From Rhodobiaceae bacterium (GTDB lineage Bacteria; Pseudomonadota; Alphaproteobacteria; Rhizobiales; Tepidamorphaceae): DNA of 53,022 nucleotides. A program made the translations under genes and the position numbers. This document shows, one piece after another, positions 27,735 to 36,191 of this stretch (position 1 is the first letter of the stretch; the number at the start of each line of letters is the position of its first letter). The stretch is taken from assembly GCA_020441995.1 (NCBI GenBank), contig JAGRLC010000001.1:8393-61414 (forward strand), written 5' to 3'. A model generated the notes under the pieces. That model saw only the letters and a program-made list of their open reading frames with translations. It ran no database searches and was not told the origin of the DNA.

Positions 27735-28829
27735 ATGAAGACAATCCTATCCCTCGACGGCGGCGGTGTGCGCGGTGCGATTACGGTCGCTTTCCTGGAA
27801 CGCATCGAAAAGATCATGGGCGCGAGCCCGGACAATCCGCTGGCGCGCCACATCGACCTGGCCGGGGGAACGTCAACAGGCGCGATCATCGCCGGGGCGG
27901 TGGCGCTCGGATATTCCGCTTCCGATCTTCGCGACTTCTATCTGCGCCTTGCGCCGCGCGTCTTCCGCCGCGCGTATTTGCGGCTGCCTGGCCTGCAGTC
28001 GAAGTTCGATGCCGCCGTTCTCAAGCAGGAACTGATCAGGGTGTGCGGCGACAGGCGGCTCGACACAACGGACCTGCAAACCGGCTTCGCCCTGGTGATG
28101 AAACGCATGGATACCGGCAGCGCGTGGATCGTCGCCAACAACCCCGCCGGGGCCTATTGGAACGATCCCTCCGACGGCAGTTATCACGGCAACCGCAATT
28201 ACCTGCTGGCCGACCTGATCCGCGCATCAACGGCGGCCCCGCATTATTTCGCGCCTGAACCGATACAGATTATCGCGGGTGAGCCGCCGGGCCTTTTCGT
28301 CGACGGCGGGGTCACGCCGCATAACAATCCAGCGCTTGCTCTGCTGCAGCTGGTGACGATCCCGGCCCACGGCTACCAGTGGGAAACCGGTGCGGACAAG
28401 CTGCGCATCATCTCCATTGGCACCGGCTCGTTCCGCCAGCGGCTCGACCCCGTGAAGGCGCGCCGCATGACATCGGTCAGCCTCGCCATCAACGCGCTGA
28501 AAGGCATGATCCACGATTCCCAGACACAGGTCCTTGCATTGATGCAGGCGCTCGGGGATAGCCAAACGCCATGGGTCATAAATTCGGAAATTGGAGACCT
28601 CGCCGGTTTCACGCTTCCGCGCGAACCGCTTTTTTCGTTTCTGCGCTATGACGTCATCCTTGAACGGAGCTGGCTGAAAAACGAACTTGATTACAAGCTG
28701 ACGGCTCGGCAGGTAGCGGAACTTCAGAAGATGGACAATCCGGGCATCATCTCCCTTGCCTATGAGATCGGACAGGCCGCCGCCGAGCGTTTCGTCGATC
28801 CCGCCCATTTCGCAAAAGCATCCGCATGA
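27735..28829 (+). CDS. Patatin-like phospholipase (CBASS CapV-like size)
   Basis: This 364-residue cytoplasmic lipid acyl hydrolase has the oxyanion loop DGGGVRG at residues 8-14, the nucleophile elbow GTSTG with Ser47, and the catalytic Asp190 in VDGGVTPHNNP. The Ser-Asp dyad is therefore complete. Length and layout match single-domain bacterial patatins such as CapV, which are switched on by cyclic nucleotides to degrade the cell membrane. No signal peptide or membrane segment is present. Its stop overlaps the start of the cyclase-like gene by 4 bases (ATGA at 28826), so the two are translationally coupled. That the neighbour's product activates this enzyme is inference. The enzyme class is firm. 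Confidence 0.92.
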   Translation: MKTILSLDGGGVRGAITVAFLERIEKIMGASPDNPLARHIDLAGGTSTGAIIAGAVALGYSASDLRDFYLRLAPRVFRRAYLRLPGLQSKFDAAVLKQELIRVCGDRRLDTTDLQTGFALVMKRMDTGSAWIVANNPAGAYWNDPSDGSYHGNRNYLLADLIRASTAAPHYFAPEPIQIIAGEPPGLFVDGGVTPHNNPALALLQLVTIPAHGYQWETGADKLRIISIGTGSFRQRLDPVKARRMTSVSLAINALKGMIHDSQTQVLALMQALGDSQTPWVINSEIGDLAGFTLPREPLFSFLRYDVILERSWLKNELDYKLTARQVAELQKMDNPGIISLAYEIGQAAAERFVDPAHFAKASA

Positions 28830-30583
28830 CCGGCGCCGCTCAGACCCGGCACGTGGATGATCTCATTGCCGCCGGCGATCTTGCCGCCGCCTATGACGAA
28901 GCCATGCGCGCAATCGGAGACGGCGAAAGCACCGGCCGCCTGCGCTATCTCGCCGTGCTTGCGCTTGCCCGCATGGGCGCGGCGGATCAGGCGCGCGCCG
29001 CATATGACCGCCTCGACATTGCCGCCATCGGCGACGTCGACGCCCTGTCGCTCAACGCGCGGCTGCTTAAGGATGCCGCCATCGCCGCCTCGCCCGCGCA
29101 AGCTGCCAATGCTTTCCTTGCCGCCGCATCCGCCTACAAGGCGGTATGGGAAAAGACCGGCGACCCCTATCCCGGCGCCAATGCCGCGACGTTGTTCCGG
29201 CTCGCGGGAGACAAGGCGCAGTCCATAAGACTAGCGGAAGAGCTCAAAAATCTCCCGTCGGTCGTCGCGCCCGGCAGCTACTACGAATACGCGACACGCG
29301 CAGAGGTTCTGCTTAACCTGGATGATCCCGAAGGAGCCGCCGGGACTTTAGCAGCCGCAGGTTCGCTCGCCGCCGGCAACCATGGCGCGCGGGCCACGAC
29401 GCGCAAACAGCTTGCCCGGCTGGCGCAATCGCTCGGTCTGGACACAGCGCGCACGGCACAGCTTCTTGCACCGCTTGCCGGCGGCACCGTGATCCATTTT
29501 TGCGGCCGCATGTTCGCATCAGACCCGCAAGCAGAGACCATGCTCGCAGCGGCCATCGAAGCCGAACTTGGCAAGTTGAATGTCATTGCCGGCTATGGCG
29601 CGCTTGCGTGCGGCGCCGACATCCTGATCGCCGAAGCGCTGCTGAAACGCGGCGCTGAACTGCATGTGGTGCTCGCCTCCAGTCCACAGGCTTTTGCTGA
29701 AACCTCCGTCTTGCCGGGCGGCCCGAAATGGCGCGCCCGCTATGAGGCGTGCCTGAAAGCGGCATCGTCGTTGCGCATCGTCGGCGATGATTCCTACGCC
29801 GGCCATCCCTCGTCTTTCGGCTTCTCGACCGAGATCGCAATCGGACTTGCGATCATCCGCGCCCGCAATCTTGCGCTGCCGGCCCGTCAGATCACCATCG
29901 ACGACCGCGACCCGGATGAAGGCAACGGCGTTGCCGGCGCCACGGTGGATGTCTCGCGTTGGCAGGAGGCCGGCTTCAGAACCATAAGAATCGAGCCGCC
30001 CGCTCTGGTGAAACCATCCTTCAAGGCGAAGGGGCAACCGGACAGGAACCTGCCCGAACGCAAGGCGCTCTCGCTGTTGTTCGCGGATTTCGCCGGCTTC
30101 ACCGGCCTGCCTGAAAAATCGCTGCCGGATTTCTGGGAGAAGGTGCTGGGGGCGGCCGCGGCAGCCCTCGATGCGCAGGGAGCCCATACCGTTTACCGCA
30201 ACACCTGGGGCGATGCCTGCTTCGCCGCCTTCGACAACCCCGAAGCCGCCGCCCGCGCCGCGCTGGCGTTTCAGGAACAGCTTGCCGGTGTCTGGCAGAT
30301 ACCCGAGGGGTCGGGCATGCGCATCTCGCTGCATCACGGGCTGACATTCCACGGCGAAGACCCGGTTCTCCAGCGCCAGAGCATCTATGGCCGCGAGGTT
30401 TCCCGCGCCGCGCGCATAGAACCGATCACACCGCCGGGCGCCATCTACGTATCGGAGTTTTTCGCCGCCGCCTGCGCGGGCCAGTCCGACACACCGTTCC
30501 GCTTCGGTTATGTCGGCCGCTTGCCGCTGCCAAAGAAGTTCGGCGACGAAAGGCTCTACAGGCTGACGCGCGCCAGAAATTAG
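28826..30583 (+). CDS. TPR/TRAFs-binding-like - SLOG-like Rossmann - class III nucleotide cyclase protein
   Basis: This 585-residue cytoplasmic protein has an alanine-rich helical TPR-like region at 1-215, of the kind annotated as TRAFs-binding or TPR-S. The middle domain at 218-395 has a Rossmann/SLOG-like pattern (IHFCGRMF, LNVIAGYGALACGADILIAEALL, GAELHVVLA, then W-x-x-R-Y). The C-terminal class III cyclase domain runs from 412 to 580. Both metal-binding aspartates are present (Asp421 in LLFADFAGFT, Asp463 in TWGDACFAAF) and the transition-state arginine is in SRAARIEP (Arg530). The usual base-selecting Lys position is Asn459 and the usual catalytic Asn is Ser526, so activity or product could be unusual. 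It is translationally coupled to the patatin gene. SLOG domains bind nucleotides or NAD-type ligands, so it may both sense and make them. Confidence 0.83.
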   Translation: MTGAAQTRHVDDLIAAGDLAAAYDEAMRAIGDGESTGRLRYLAVLALARMGAADQARAAYDRLDIAAIGDVDALSLNARLLKDAAIAASPAQAANAFLAAASAYKAVWEKTGDPYPGANAATLFRLAGDKAQSIRLAEELKNLPSVVAPGSYYEYATRAEVLLNLDDPEGAAGTLAAAGSLAAGNHGARATTRKQLARLAQSLGLDTARTAQLLAPLAGGTVIHFCGRMFASDPQAETMLAAAIEAELGKLNVIAGYGALACGADILIAEALLKRGAELHVVLASSPQAFAETSVLPGGPKWRARYEACLKAASSLRIVGDDSYAGHPSSFGFSTEIAIGLAIIRARNLALPARQITIDDRDPDEGNGVAGATVDVSRWQEAGFRTIRIEPPALVKPSFKAKGQPDRNLPERKALSLLFADFAGFTGLPEKSLPDFWEKVLGAAAAALDAQGAHTVYRNTWGDACFAAFDNPEAAARAALAFQEQLAGVWQIPEGSGMRISLHHGLTFHGEDPVLQRQSIYGREVSRAARIEPITPPGAIYVSEFFAAACAGQSDTPFRFGYVGRLPLPKKFGDERLYRLTRARN

Positions 30584-32355
30584 CCGGCGGCATCCTTCTC
30601 AAGCATGTGATCCACCGCGGCGAGGATCTGTTGCACGTCCTTGTCGATATCCGCGGGCGTCATCGACAGATCGTCAAAGGGAACGAGCTTGGGATGAATG
30701 CGGCGGGTATCGTCGCGCTCCGGCCCGTAGACCCAGCCATCGAGCTGGCGGTCGACCATCCAGCGGTCATGCTCGATACGGGCGAGCCGGACCAGCGCCT
30801 TGCCGCCCTTCTTGCTGTTGCGAAGCGCCTTCAGCGTTTCGTGGTCCTCATCGGACAGCGTGGGCAATCCCTCGCCAAGCGGCAGACCGATGCCAAGGGT
30901 CCAGAGCTTGGCCTTGAGATGATCGGCGGCGCGGATGTTCGAGCGCCGCATGGTCTCAGGCAAATTGTTCCAGCTCCGCGATGCGGCCTCGGCCTTCTCC
31001 GCGCCCTTGAGATAGTTCTCGTGCAGCTTGCGCGCGAGCTTTTCCAGATCAGCTTCACCCAGCACGAACCGCGCCAGGCGCTCGTCGGGTGACGGCAACG
31101 GAATGAAACCGTGATCGGCATCGTCGGCCACATGCGTGACTTCCAGCAGGCTACCGTCGATCCCCGCCGTGCCACGGGAGCGGTAGAGGATCGGGGCGGC
31201 GAGCGTCTTGTTGCGTTCGTAATGGCGCTGCAGCAGCAAGGCGGCGCGGATATTGTCGGCCGGTGTTGGCAGCGTCAGATAGATCGCGGTCAGGGGGTCT
31301 TTCTTTTCCGCGGCTACAAGCCCGGCGACCTGCTCCCCGACATAAGCGCCCTCAAGCGGCACCGCGCCGATATCCATCTCGATGAAGGATACGTCCAGGC
31401 TCTCGCAAACGCCCGGCCTGCGCGTCGCGAACTCGCGCTGAAGCCTTCCAGCGTCCTTGTCGACGATTGTGACGCGCGGCTGTTCCAGATCGCCCGCGAT
31501 CGAGGTCAGCATGATCTGGTCGAACAGCTTCTCGCCAAAATCCCCGAAACCGACGATCAGCGCGTGAACCCGCGATTGCCCCCGCGCAGCGGCGCGCACG
31601 AACAAGGGTTGCGACGACAGCGCATGGCGCGCGGCAACACGATTTTCATCGAAGGCGGAAACGCGCACCAGCTTGCCGAGCCCGATCTTCTGTGAAAACT
31701 CGAGGAACATGTCGGCAAGAAACGGGTCGGCGATGCGCACAGTCATATGCCTGACGGTGCCGGGACCGTTCCGTTCGAGCCACCTGAGGATCGGCTTTGC
31801 CGTGACCATGGTATCGGCATCGTTGCCCATGTCGATCACCACCGAACTGGCGCGCAGCAATCCAGCCTTCCGCGCCAGCGTTTCCGGAGTGAGATCCAGC
31901 GTCATGCGCAGATCGTCGGTTTTGCGCTCCTGACGCAAAACCAGCACGTCGGTCACATGCACGGGCACCGCGTTTTCGCTCTTCAACGCCCGCACGAGCC
32001 TGAACGCCAGCGGCGTGTTGCCGATAACCAGGGTATGGCCGCGCCGCACAAACCGGGTCAGCAAGTGCGAGAGCTTCGCGTTCGCAGCCGCCATCCAGAT
32101 GGCGAAGGCGCCAACGCCGCCGGACAATGCACCCAGAGTGGCGCCGGCCTTCAGCACGGTATTGTTGGCCGGATCGGACATGACTTCGGGACGGGGAATG
32201 AAAAGCCAGATGGTCCTGACGACGATCACCGGCAGCGTCTCGAGCGAAACGCCGAACTTGAGCGCCCAGCCGATCGAGCCGCAAACAAGGGTCGCAATGG
32301 CGATCACCGTGGCGATCACCCGAATGGTCCCTTCCGGCTGCTGCTGCACTTTCAC
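30580..32355 (-). CDS. Two-TM protein with tandem Rossmann (TrkA-N/RCK-like) domains and C-terminal RyR domain
   Basis: This 591-residue membrane protein has TM helices at about 11-32 and 68-92, with a hydrophobic stretch between them (42-55). A first Rossmann-like unit follows (HTLVIGNTPLAFRLVRAL, about 107-230), then a second with a full G-x-G-x-x-G (LIVGFGDFGEKLF, 267-279). The C-terminal RyR domain starts near 525 (RIEHDRWMVDRQLDGWVYG). The plan recalls channels gated by cytosolic RCK domains, but no TVGYG-like filter is present. Bacterial RyR domains are thought to sense nucleotide-type ligands. GTG 32355 is chosen because GAGG lies 8 bases upstream; the frame stays open to a TTG at 32424. 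Its stop codon overlaps that of the convergent cyclase gene by 3 bases. Confidence 0.78.
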   Translation of the reverse strand: MKVQQQPEGTIRVIATVIAIATLVCGSIGWALKFGVSLETLPVIVVRTIWLFIPRPEVMSDPANNTVLKAGATLGALSGGVGAFAIWMAAANAKLSHLLTRFVRRGHTLVIGNTPLAFRLVRALKSENAVPVHVTDVLVLRQERKTDDLRMTLDLTPETLARKAGLLRASSVVIDMGNDADTMVTAKPILRWLERNGPGTVRHMTVRIADPFLADMFLEFSQKIGLGKLVRVSAFDENRVAARHALSSQPLFVRAAARGQSRVHALIVGFGDFGEKLFDQIMLTSIAGDLEQPRVTIVDKDAGRLQREFATRRPGVCESLDVSFIEMDIGAVPLEGAYVGEQVAGLVAAEKKDPLTAIYLTLPTPADNIRAALLLQRHYERNKTLAAPILYRSRGTAGIDGSLLEVTHVADDADHGFIPLPSPDERLARFVLGEADLEKLARKLHENYLKGAEKAEAASRSWNNLPETMRRSNIRAADHLKAKLWTLGIGLPLGEGLPTLSDEDHETLKALRNSKKGGKALVRLARIEHDRWMVDRQLDGWVYGPERDDTRRIHPKLVPFDDLSMTPADIDKDVQQILAAVDHMLEKDAAG

Positions 32356-32496
32356 CGAACACGCCTCGCAATATCCGGCAGCCGATACGGCGGGCCGGCA
32401 AATGACAGGTGGCGAACATATCAAACTCGCCGGTCACGTCGATGCTGCTTTGCCCTGTGCGGTAAACAAAGGCGACAGGCCCCACACAAGTCTTTA

Positions 32497-32513
32497 TTCT
32501 GTCCAAAACAGAA
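32497..32513. promoter_or_regulatory. Inverted repeat in the RyR / FHA-protease divergent spacer
   Basis: TTCTGT-ccaaa-ACAGAA is a perfect 6-bp dyad with a 5-base centre in the 220-base spacer between two divergent starts. It is a candidate operator for either gene; no regulator is identified. Confidence 0.3.
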
Positions 32514-32575
32514 CGAAATTGCCCGCTACGTAAATTCCGCCGAACCGAGACTGACCTGCCAGGACGACCCGCCTC

Positions 32576-34282
32576 ATGATCGAACTGAATTTCATCGGGA
32601 CAGACCCCGCCAACACCGCAAATAAATCATTCGACACAGCCGACGAAATTCTCGTCGGCCGCGACCAGTCCTGGGCGCAATTCGTCATCCCGGCGGCGGA
32701 AAAGCTGGTCAGCCGCCGCCATGCCCGGCTCTATCGCGACGCCAGCGGCGCATGGCGCGTGGAGCGGCAGGGCGACCGTTTCATCTCCGTCAACGGCATC
32801 CCGGTCGAACAAAGTTCGGTGTTGAAGAGCGGCGATACGCTGACGCTCGGCAAAAGCAGCGGACCGACTCTGGATGTCACCTTCCAGTCCGTTGCGCTTC
32901 CCGGAGGCGATGAGGACCGCACCGCGACCCAGGAGATCGTCCGGAGCTGGCGCGATTACGTGCCCGGCATCGAGGCGATGGGCTCGCGCATCAAGATTCT
33001 GACAGGCGCGGTCGCGATGCTGGCCGTCATTGCCGCCGGTACGCTCTGGTACGTTTCCAACCAGACGCTCGACTTCTCCGACGCAACGCTTCAGCGCCTC
33101 GAGCAGGCCGCTTATCTCGTTGTGCTGCGAGACGGCAATGGTGGCGAATCCGCCATTGGCACCGCATGGCCCGTTGCCGCCAACAAACTGGTGACCAATG
33201 CCCATGTTGCGGAACTGTTCGACAAGATCGACCGCAACAAGGAGCATCTGCTGGTGCGTTCTCCCGGTAGCGACCCCAAGTCCTACGATGTCGGCTCGAT
33301 CCGTATTCATTCCGGCTACAAGGATTTCTCCGGCTACGTCGATCGCCAGAGCCTTGGTACGGAAGGCTTCCGCTCAACCTATACTGAGGCCTCGCGGCCA
33401 TCCGCGTTCGATGTTGCCCTGCTGATCGTCGATCCGGAGGTCACGCTGTCGCCGGTGCTCGAACTCGCCGAAAAGCCTGAACTTGCGAAAGCCGGGCCGG
33501 GCAGCAAGCTTGCCTTTGCCGGGTATCCGCTGCGCTGCGTCGATGGCAGCAACACCGAGCAGATCGCCCCCACACCAAGCGTACAGCAGGGCGCCGTTAG
33601 CTCGATCACCGACTATTTCCTTTTCCCGCCCGCATCAGTGGACGAGGGCCTTCTGGTGCAGCACTCGGTGCCCGCCACCGGCGGCGCCAGCGGCGGCCCG
33701 CTGATCGGGCTCGACGGCAAGGTCATCGCGGTGCTGAGCGGGGGAACGGTGATCGACACCGGCGGCAAAGAGGGCGAGGACAATCCTTGCCGCATGTCGC
33801 CAAGCGCGGTGATGGTCAACTACGCCCAGCGCGCCGACCTCGTTGCCGAACTGCTGGCCCAGTCCGACGAGGAGGCAATCAGGCAGCGCCACGCTTACTG
33901 GGAAACGCAGGTGGCGAAATTCGCCAACCACTACGCCTATCTGAAACGCCAGGTCGTCGCCGATGCCGAAAAGGCGGCAAGCAAGACGTTCGATGTCGTG
34001 ATGGAGGATGAGCGCAGCGAGCCCGTCGCCGCTGCCGGCAACAAGATCAGCTTCGATGTCGAAGAGGGGCGCGAATACGCGGTCCTCGTCTACAACCGCA
34101 ACAAGGGCAACATGTTCGTCGACCTCAAGATCGACGGGAAGTCCGTGGCCCAGAACGGTAATGGCTGGATGCCGGCGCTGCGCGCGACGGCGCCTGTATC
34201 GGGCAAGGCCGAGCTGACAATCTACGCAACCGGCGGCAAGCAGATCGACTACAATCTGATGGTGGCAAAGTCGGAGGAATAA
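32576..34282 (+). CDS. FHA domain - TM - trypsin-like serine protease
   Basis: This 568-residue protein joins a cytoplasmic phosphothreonine-binding FHA domain to an extracytoplasmic protease. The FHA domain lies at about 24-100: ILVGRD, SRRHARLYRD and VNGIPV carry the conserved G-R, S-x-x-H and N-G. A single TM helix follows (about 140-160). The trypsin-fold domain at 175-425 has the triad His210 (VTNAHV), Asp279 (SAFDVALL) and Ser372 (GGASGGPL). A C-terminal 130-residue region is beta-rich and unassigned, perhaps a substrate- or partner-binding domain. The topology suggests inside-out signalling: phosphorylation in the cytoplasm could set protease activity outside. The gene converges with a Ser/Thr kinase gene (65 bases between stops), which makes that kinase a natural partner, by inference. 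AGGA precedes the ATG. Confidence 0.88.
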   Translation: MIELNFIGTDPANTANKSFDTADEILVGRDQSWAQFVIPAAEKLVSRRHARLYRDASGAWRVERQGDRFISVNGIPVEQSSVLKSGDTLTLGKSSGPTLDVTFQSVALPGGDEDRTATQEIVRSWRDYVPGIEAMGSRIKILTGAVAMLAVIAAGTLWYVSNQTLDFSDATLQRLEQAAYLVVLRDGNGGESAIGTAWPVAANKLVTNAHVAELFDKIDRNKEHLLVRSPGSDPKSYDVGSIRIHSGYKDFSGYVDRQSLGTEGFRSTYTEASRPSAFDVALLIVDPEVTLSPVLELAEKPELAKAGPGSKLAFAGYPLRCVDGSNTEQIAPTPSVQQGAVSSITDYFLFPPASVDEGLLVQHSVPATGGASGGPLIGLDGKVIAVLSGGTVIDTGGKEGEDNPCRMSPSAVMVNYAQRADLVAELLAQSDEEAIRQRHAYWETQVAKFANHYAYLKRQVVADAEKAASKTFDVVMEDERSEPVAAAGNKISFDVEEGREYAVLVYNRNKGNMFVDLKIDGKSVAQNGNGWMPALRATAPVSGKAELTIYATGGKQIDYNLMVAKSEE

Positions 34283-34347
34283 GGAGCAATTCCAGGGAAA
34301 GCGGCCCCGGTTTACCGTCCGAATTGCGTCAACGGAAAACCCGGATT

Positions 34348-36141
34348 TTATTCCCCTTCGGCTTGCGCAAGGCCGGCCAGGCTGCGGCCGGCTTCGGCAA
34401 GGTCGGAAAGGCGCTTCCTGGGATCGGCCTCGGTCAGCCGGGCAACAAGCTCTCCGGTTCCACCGCCGCCGAAAGCCCGCTTGAACCAGCCGCCCGCCTG
34501 CGCATCCTCACCCAGCGCCCACCGCAGCATGACACCGAAGGCATAGGCGTCGGAGACCGGATCGTAGACCCGCCCGTGGCCGCTGCGGATGAGCTCGGGC
34601 GCCATGTAATCGCGCGTTCCGCGCAACGTCTCGCCCTCGCTCTCGCCCGCCAGCCCCGCCAGTCCGAAATCAACAATGACAGGCGTGCCGTCGCCGCGCA
34701 CAAGCACATTCTGCGGCTTCACATCGCGATGCACGATGCCGGCCGCATGCAGCGCGGCCAGCCCGAAGGCCACTTGCGATAGCAGGGTCAGCAGTTTGGT
34801 CCTGTCGAGCGACTTGACCAGCGCCTCGTCCAGTTCGCCGCCGCCGATCAGTTCCTGCACCAGTACGAGTTCGCCATCGCTGACAAAGGTTTCAAGGACG
34901 CTCGCGACATGCGGATTGGAAACTGCGCGGCTGGCTTGAAGCTCGTTGCGCACATCGGCAAGCCGTTTCTCACGCTGTCCGGGATCGGACACCGATGAAA
35001 GCGAAATGATCTTCACCGCAACCATGCGGCCGGTCTCGGTATCGACGGCCTTGTAGACGCTGCCATATCCGCCCTTGCCAAGCTGCGAGGCGCGAATGTA
35101 GCGCGCCGAGATCGGCAGGTTCACCAGATCGTCCGTATCCTGCGCATGCGTCGTGTCGGACAGCTCGATCAGCGCGGTGCGCGCCTTGTAGATCAGACGT
35201 TTGTTGCCGAGTTTGGCCGCCAGCGCCAGCGCCTGCGCGGCCTCGGCGATCGCCTCTTCGAACGCGCCGCGCGCCTGAAGTGCGTCCACGAGCACCAGCC
35301 GCACCATCGCGTCCTGAATGTAAAGCTGGTCCTCCTCGAGCCGCTCGACCACGTCGCGCATGGCGTCGATGTCGGTCTCCGCATCGCCGTCAGCCTGCAT
35401 GACCTCAAACTTCACAAGCGCGAATTCCACATGCTCCCAAGCGGTGGAATCCTCCGGCAGCAGGGTCCGGCATTCCTCAAGCGCCGCCGCTCTTCCCGCC
35501 GCATCGCCGGCGCCGTCGCATTGCCGTGCCTTTTCCATGGCAAGCAACAGGCGCAACCGCTGGTTCCGCTTTTCCATGTATGGGCTGACCGCGTCGATCG
35601 CCTTGCGGGCGCCGGCATAATCCTCGATCCAGTTGAGACACTGGATATGACCGATGGCGGCGCGCACCTGTTCGCGCTCGCCCGGCTCCATGCCGCCAAG
35701 CGCGGCGGCAAAACACAGCGCGCCGGTCTCGGGGTCGCCGCGCTCAAGACACACGCGCCCGGCATCGGCAAGAAACAGCGGCAGCATGTCCTTCCTGCCC
35801 TGTGCCTGAGCCTCCACCATTGCCCGGATCAGCTCGGTGTTCGCCCTGTCGACATCCCCGCGCCAGGCATAGACGGTTGCCAATTCGCGTGATGTTTTCC
35901 AGCTTTCGTCATCCGCCTCATCGTTCTGCCGCGCCTCGGCAAGCAGCAGGATCGCGTTCTCAGGCAAACCCAGGCGGTTTTGAAGGACGGCCTTGATGCG
36001 CAGAACCGCGGGAGGAAGGGGATCGGGAAAGACGCGGTTTGCTTCCGCCTCGTTCAAACGGCGAAGCAATGCGGCAGGATTCTCGTTTCGGGCTATCCCC
36101 TGCTCGATTTCTGCCAAAAGAGCGTCTTTTTGTTGGCGCAT
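34348..36141 (-). CDS. TPR - Ser/Thr protein kinase (Hanks type)
   Basis: This 597-residue cytoplasmic protein has about 330 residues of helical TPR-like repeats followed by a eukaryotic-type kinase domain (about 348-597). Key residues are all visible: the glycine loop GKGGYG (355-360), Lys377 in VAVK, Asp473 in VHRDVKPQN, Asp491 in DFG and the activation-segment end GTRDYMAPE. The kinase domain lies at the C-terminus, the reverse of most PknB-type proteins, and no TM or PASTA domains are present. It should therefore be a soluble kinase with TPR-based substrate or signal recognition. It shares a 50-base divergent spacer with the secreted trypsin gene and faces the FHA-protease gene. The fold and activity residues are firm; the substrates are inferred. 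Confidence 0.9.
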   Translation of the reverse strand: MRQQKDALLAEIEQGIARNENPAALLRRLNEAEANRVFPDPLPPAVLRIKAVLQNRLGLPENAILLLAEARQNDEADDESWKTSRELATVYAWRGDVDRANTELIRAMVEAQAQGRKDMLPLFLADAGRVCLERGDPETGALCFAAALGGMEPGEREQVRAAIGHIQCLNWIEDYAGARKAIDAVSPYMEKRNQRLRLLLAMEKARQCDGAGDAAGRAAALEECRTLLPEDSTAWEHVEFALVKFEVMQADGDAETDIDAMRDVVERLEEDQLYIQDAMVRLVLVDALQARGAFEEAIAEAAQALALAAKLGNKRLIYKARTALIELSDTTHAQDTDDLVNLPISARYIRASQLGKGGYGSVYKAVDTETGRMVAVKIISLSSVSDPGQREKRLADVRNELQASRAVSNPHVASVLETFVSDGELVLVQELIGGGELDEALVKSLDRTKLLTLLSQVAFGLAALHAAGIVHRDVKPQNVLVRGDGTPVIVDFGLAGLAGESEGETLRGTRDYMAPELIRSGHGRVYDPVSDAYAFGVMLRWALGEDAQAGGWFKRAFGGGGTGELVARLTEADPRKRLSDLAEAGRSLAGLAQAEGE

Positions 36142-36191
36142 ACCCGTTCTATAAAGATCTTACGGTGGGGCAACTAAACTGGAGCTGATGT
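36142..36191. promoter_or_regulatory. 50-base divergent spacer between kinase and trypsin genes
   Basis: Two start codons face away from each other across only 50 bases, so both promoters overlap or extend into the genes, and joint control is likely. TGGAGC about 7 bases before ATG 36192 serves the trypsin gene. No operator is evident. Confidence 0.4.

Noticed and set aside
32042..32355. RyR protein as a potassium channel
   Set aside because: There is no TVGYG-like selectivity filter between the two hydrophobic helices; only the layout is channel-like.
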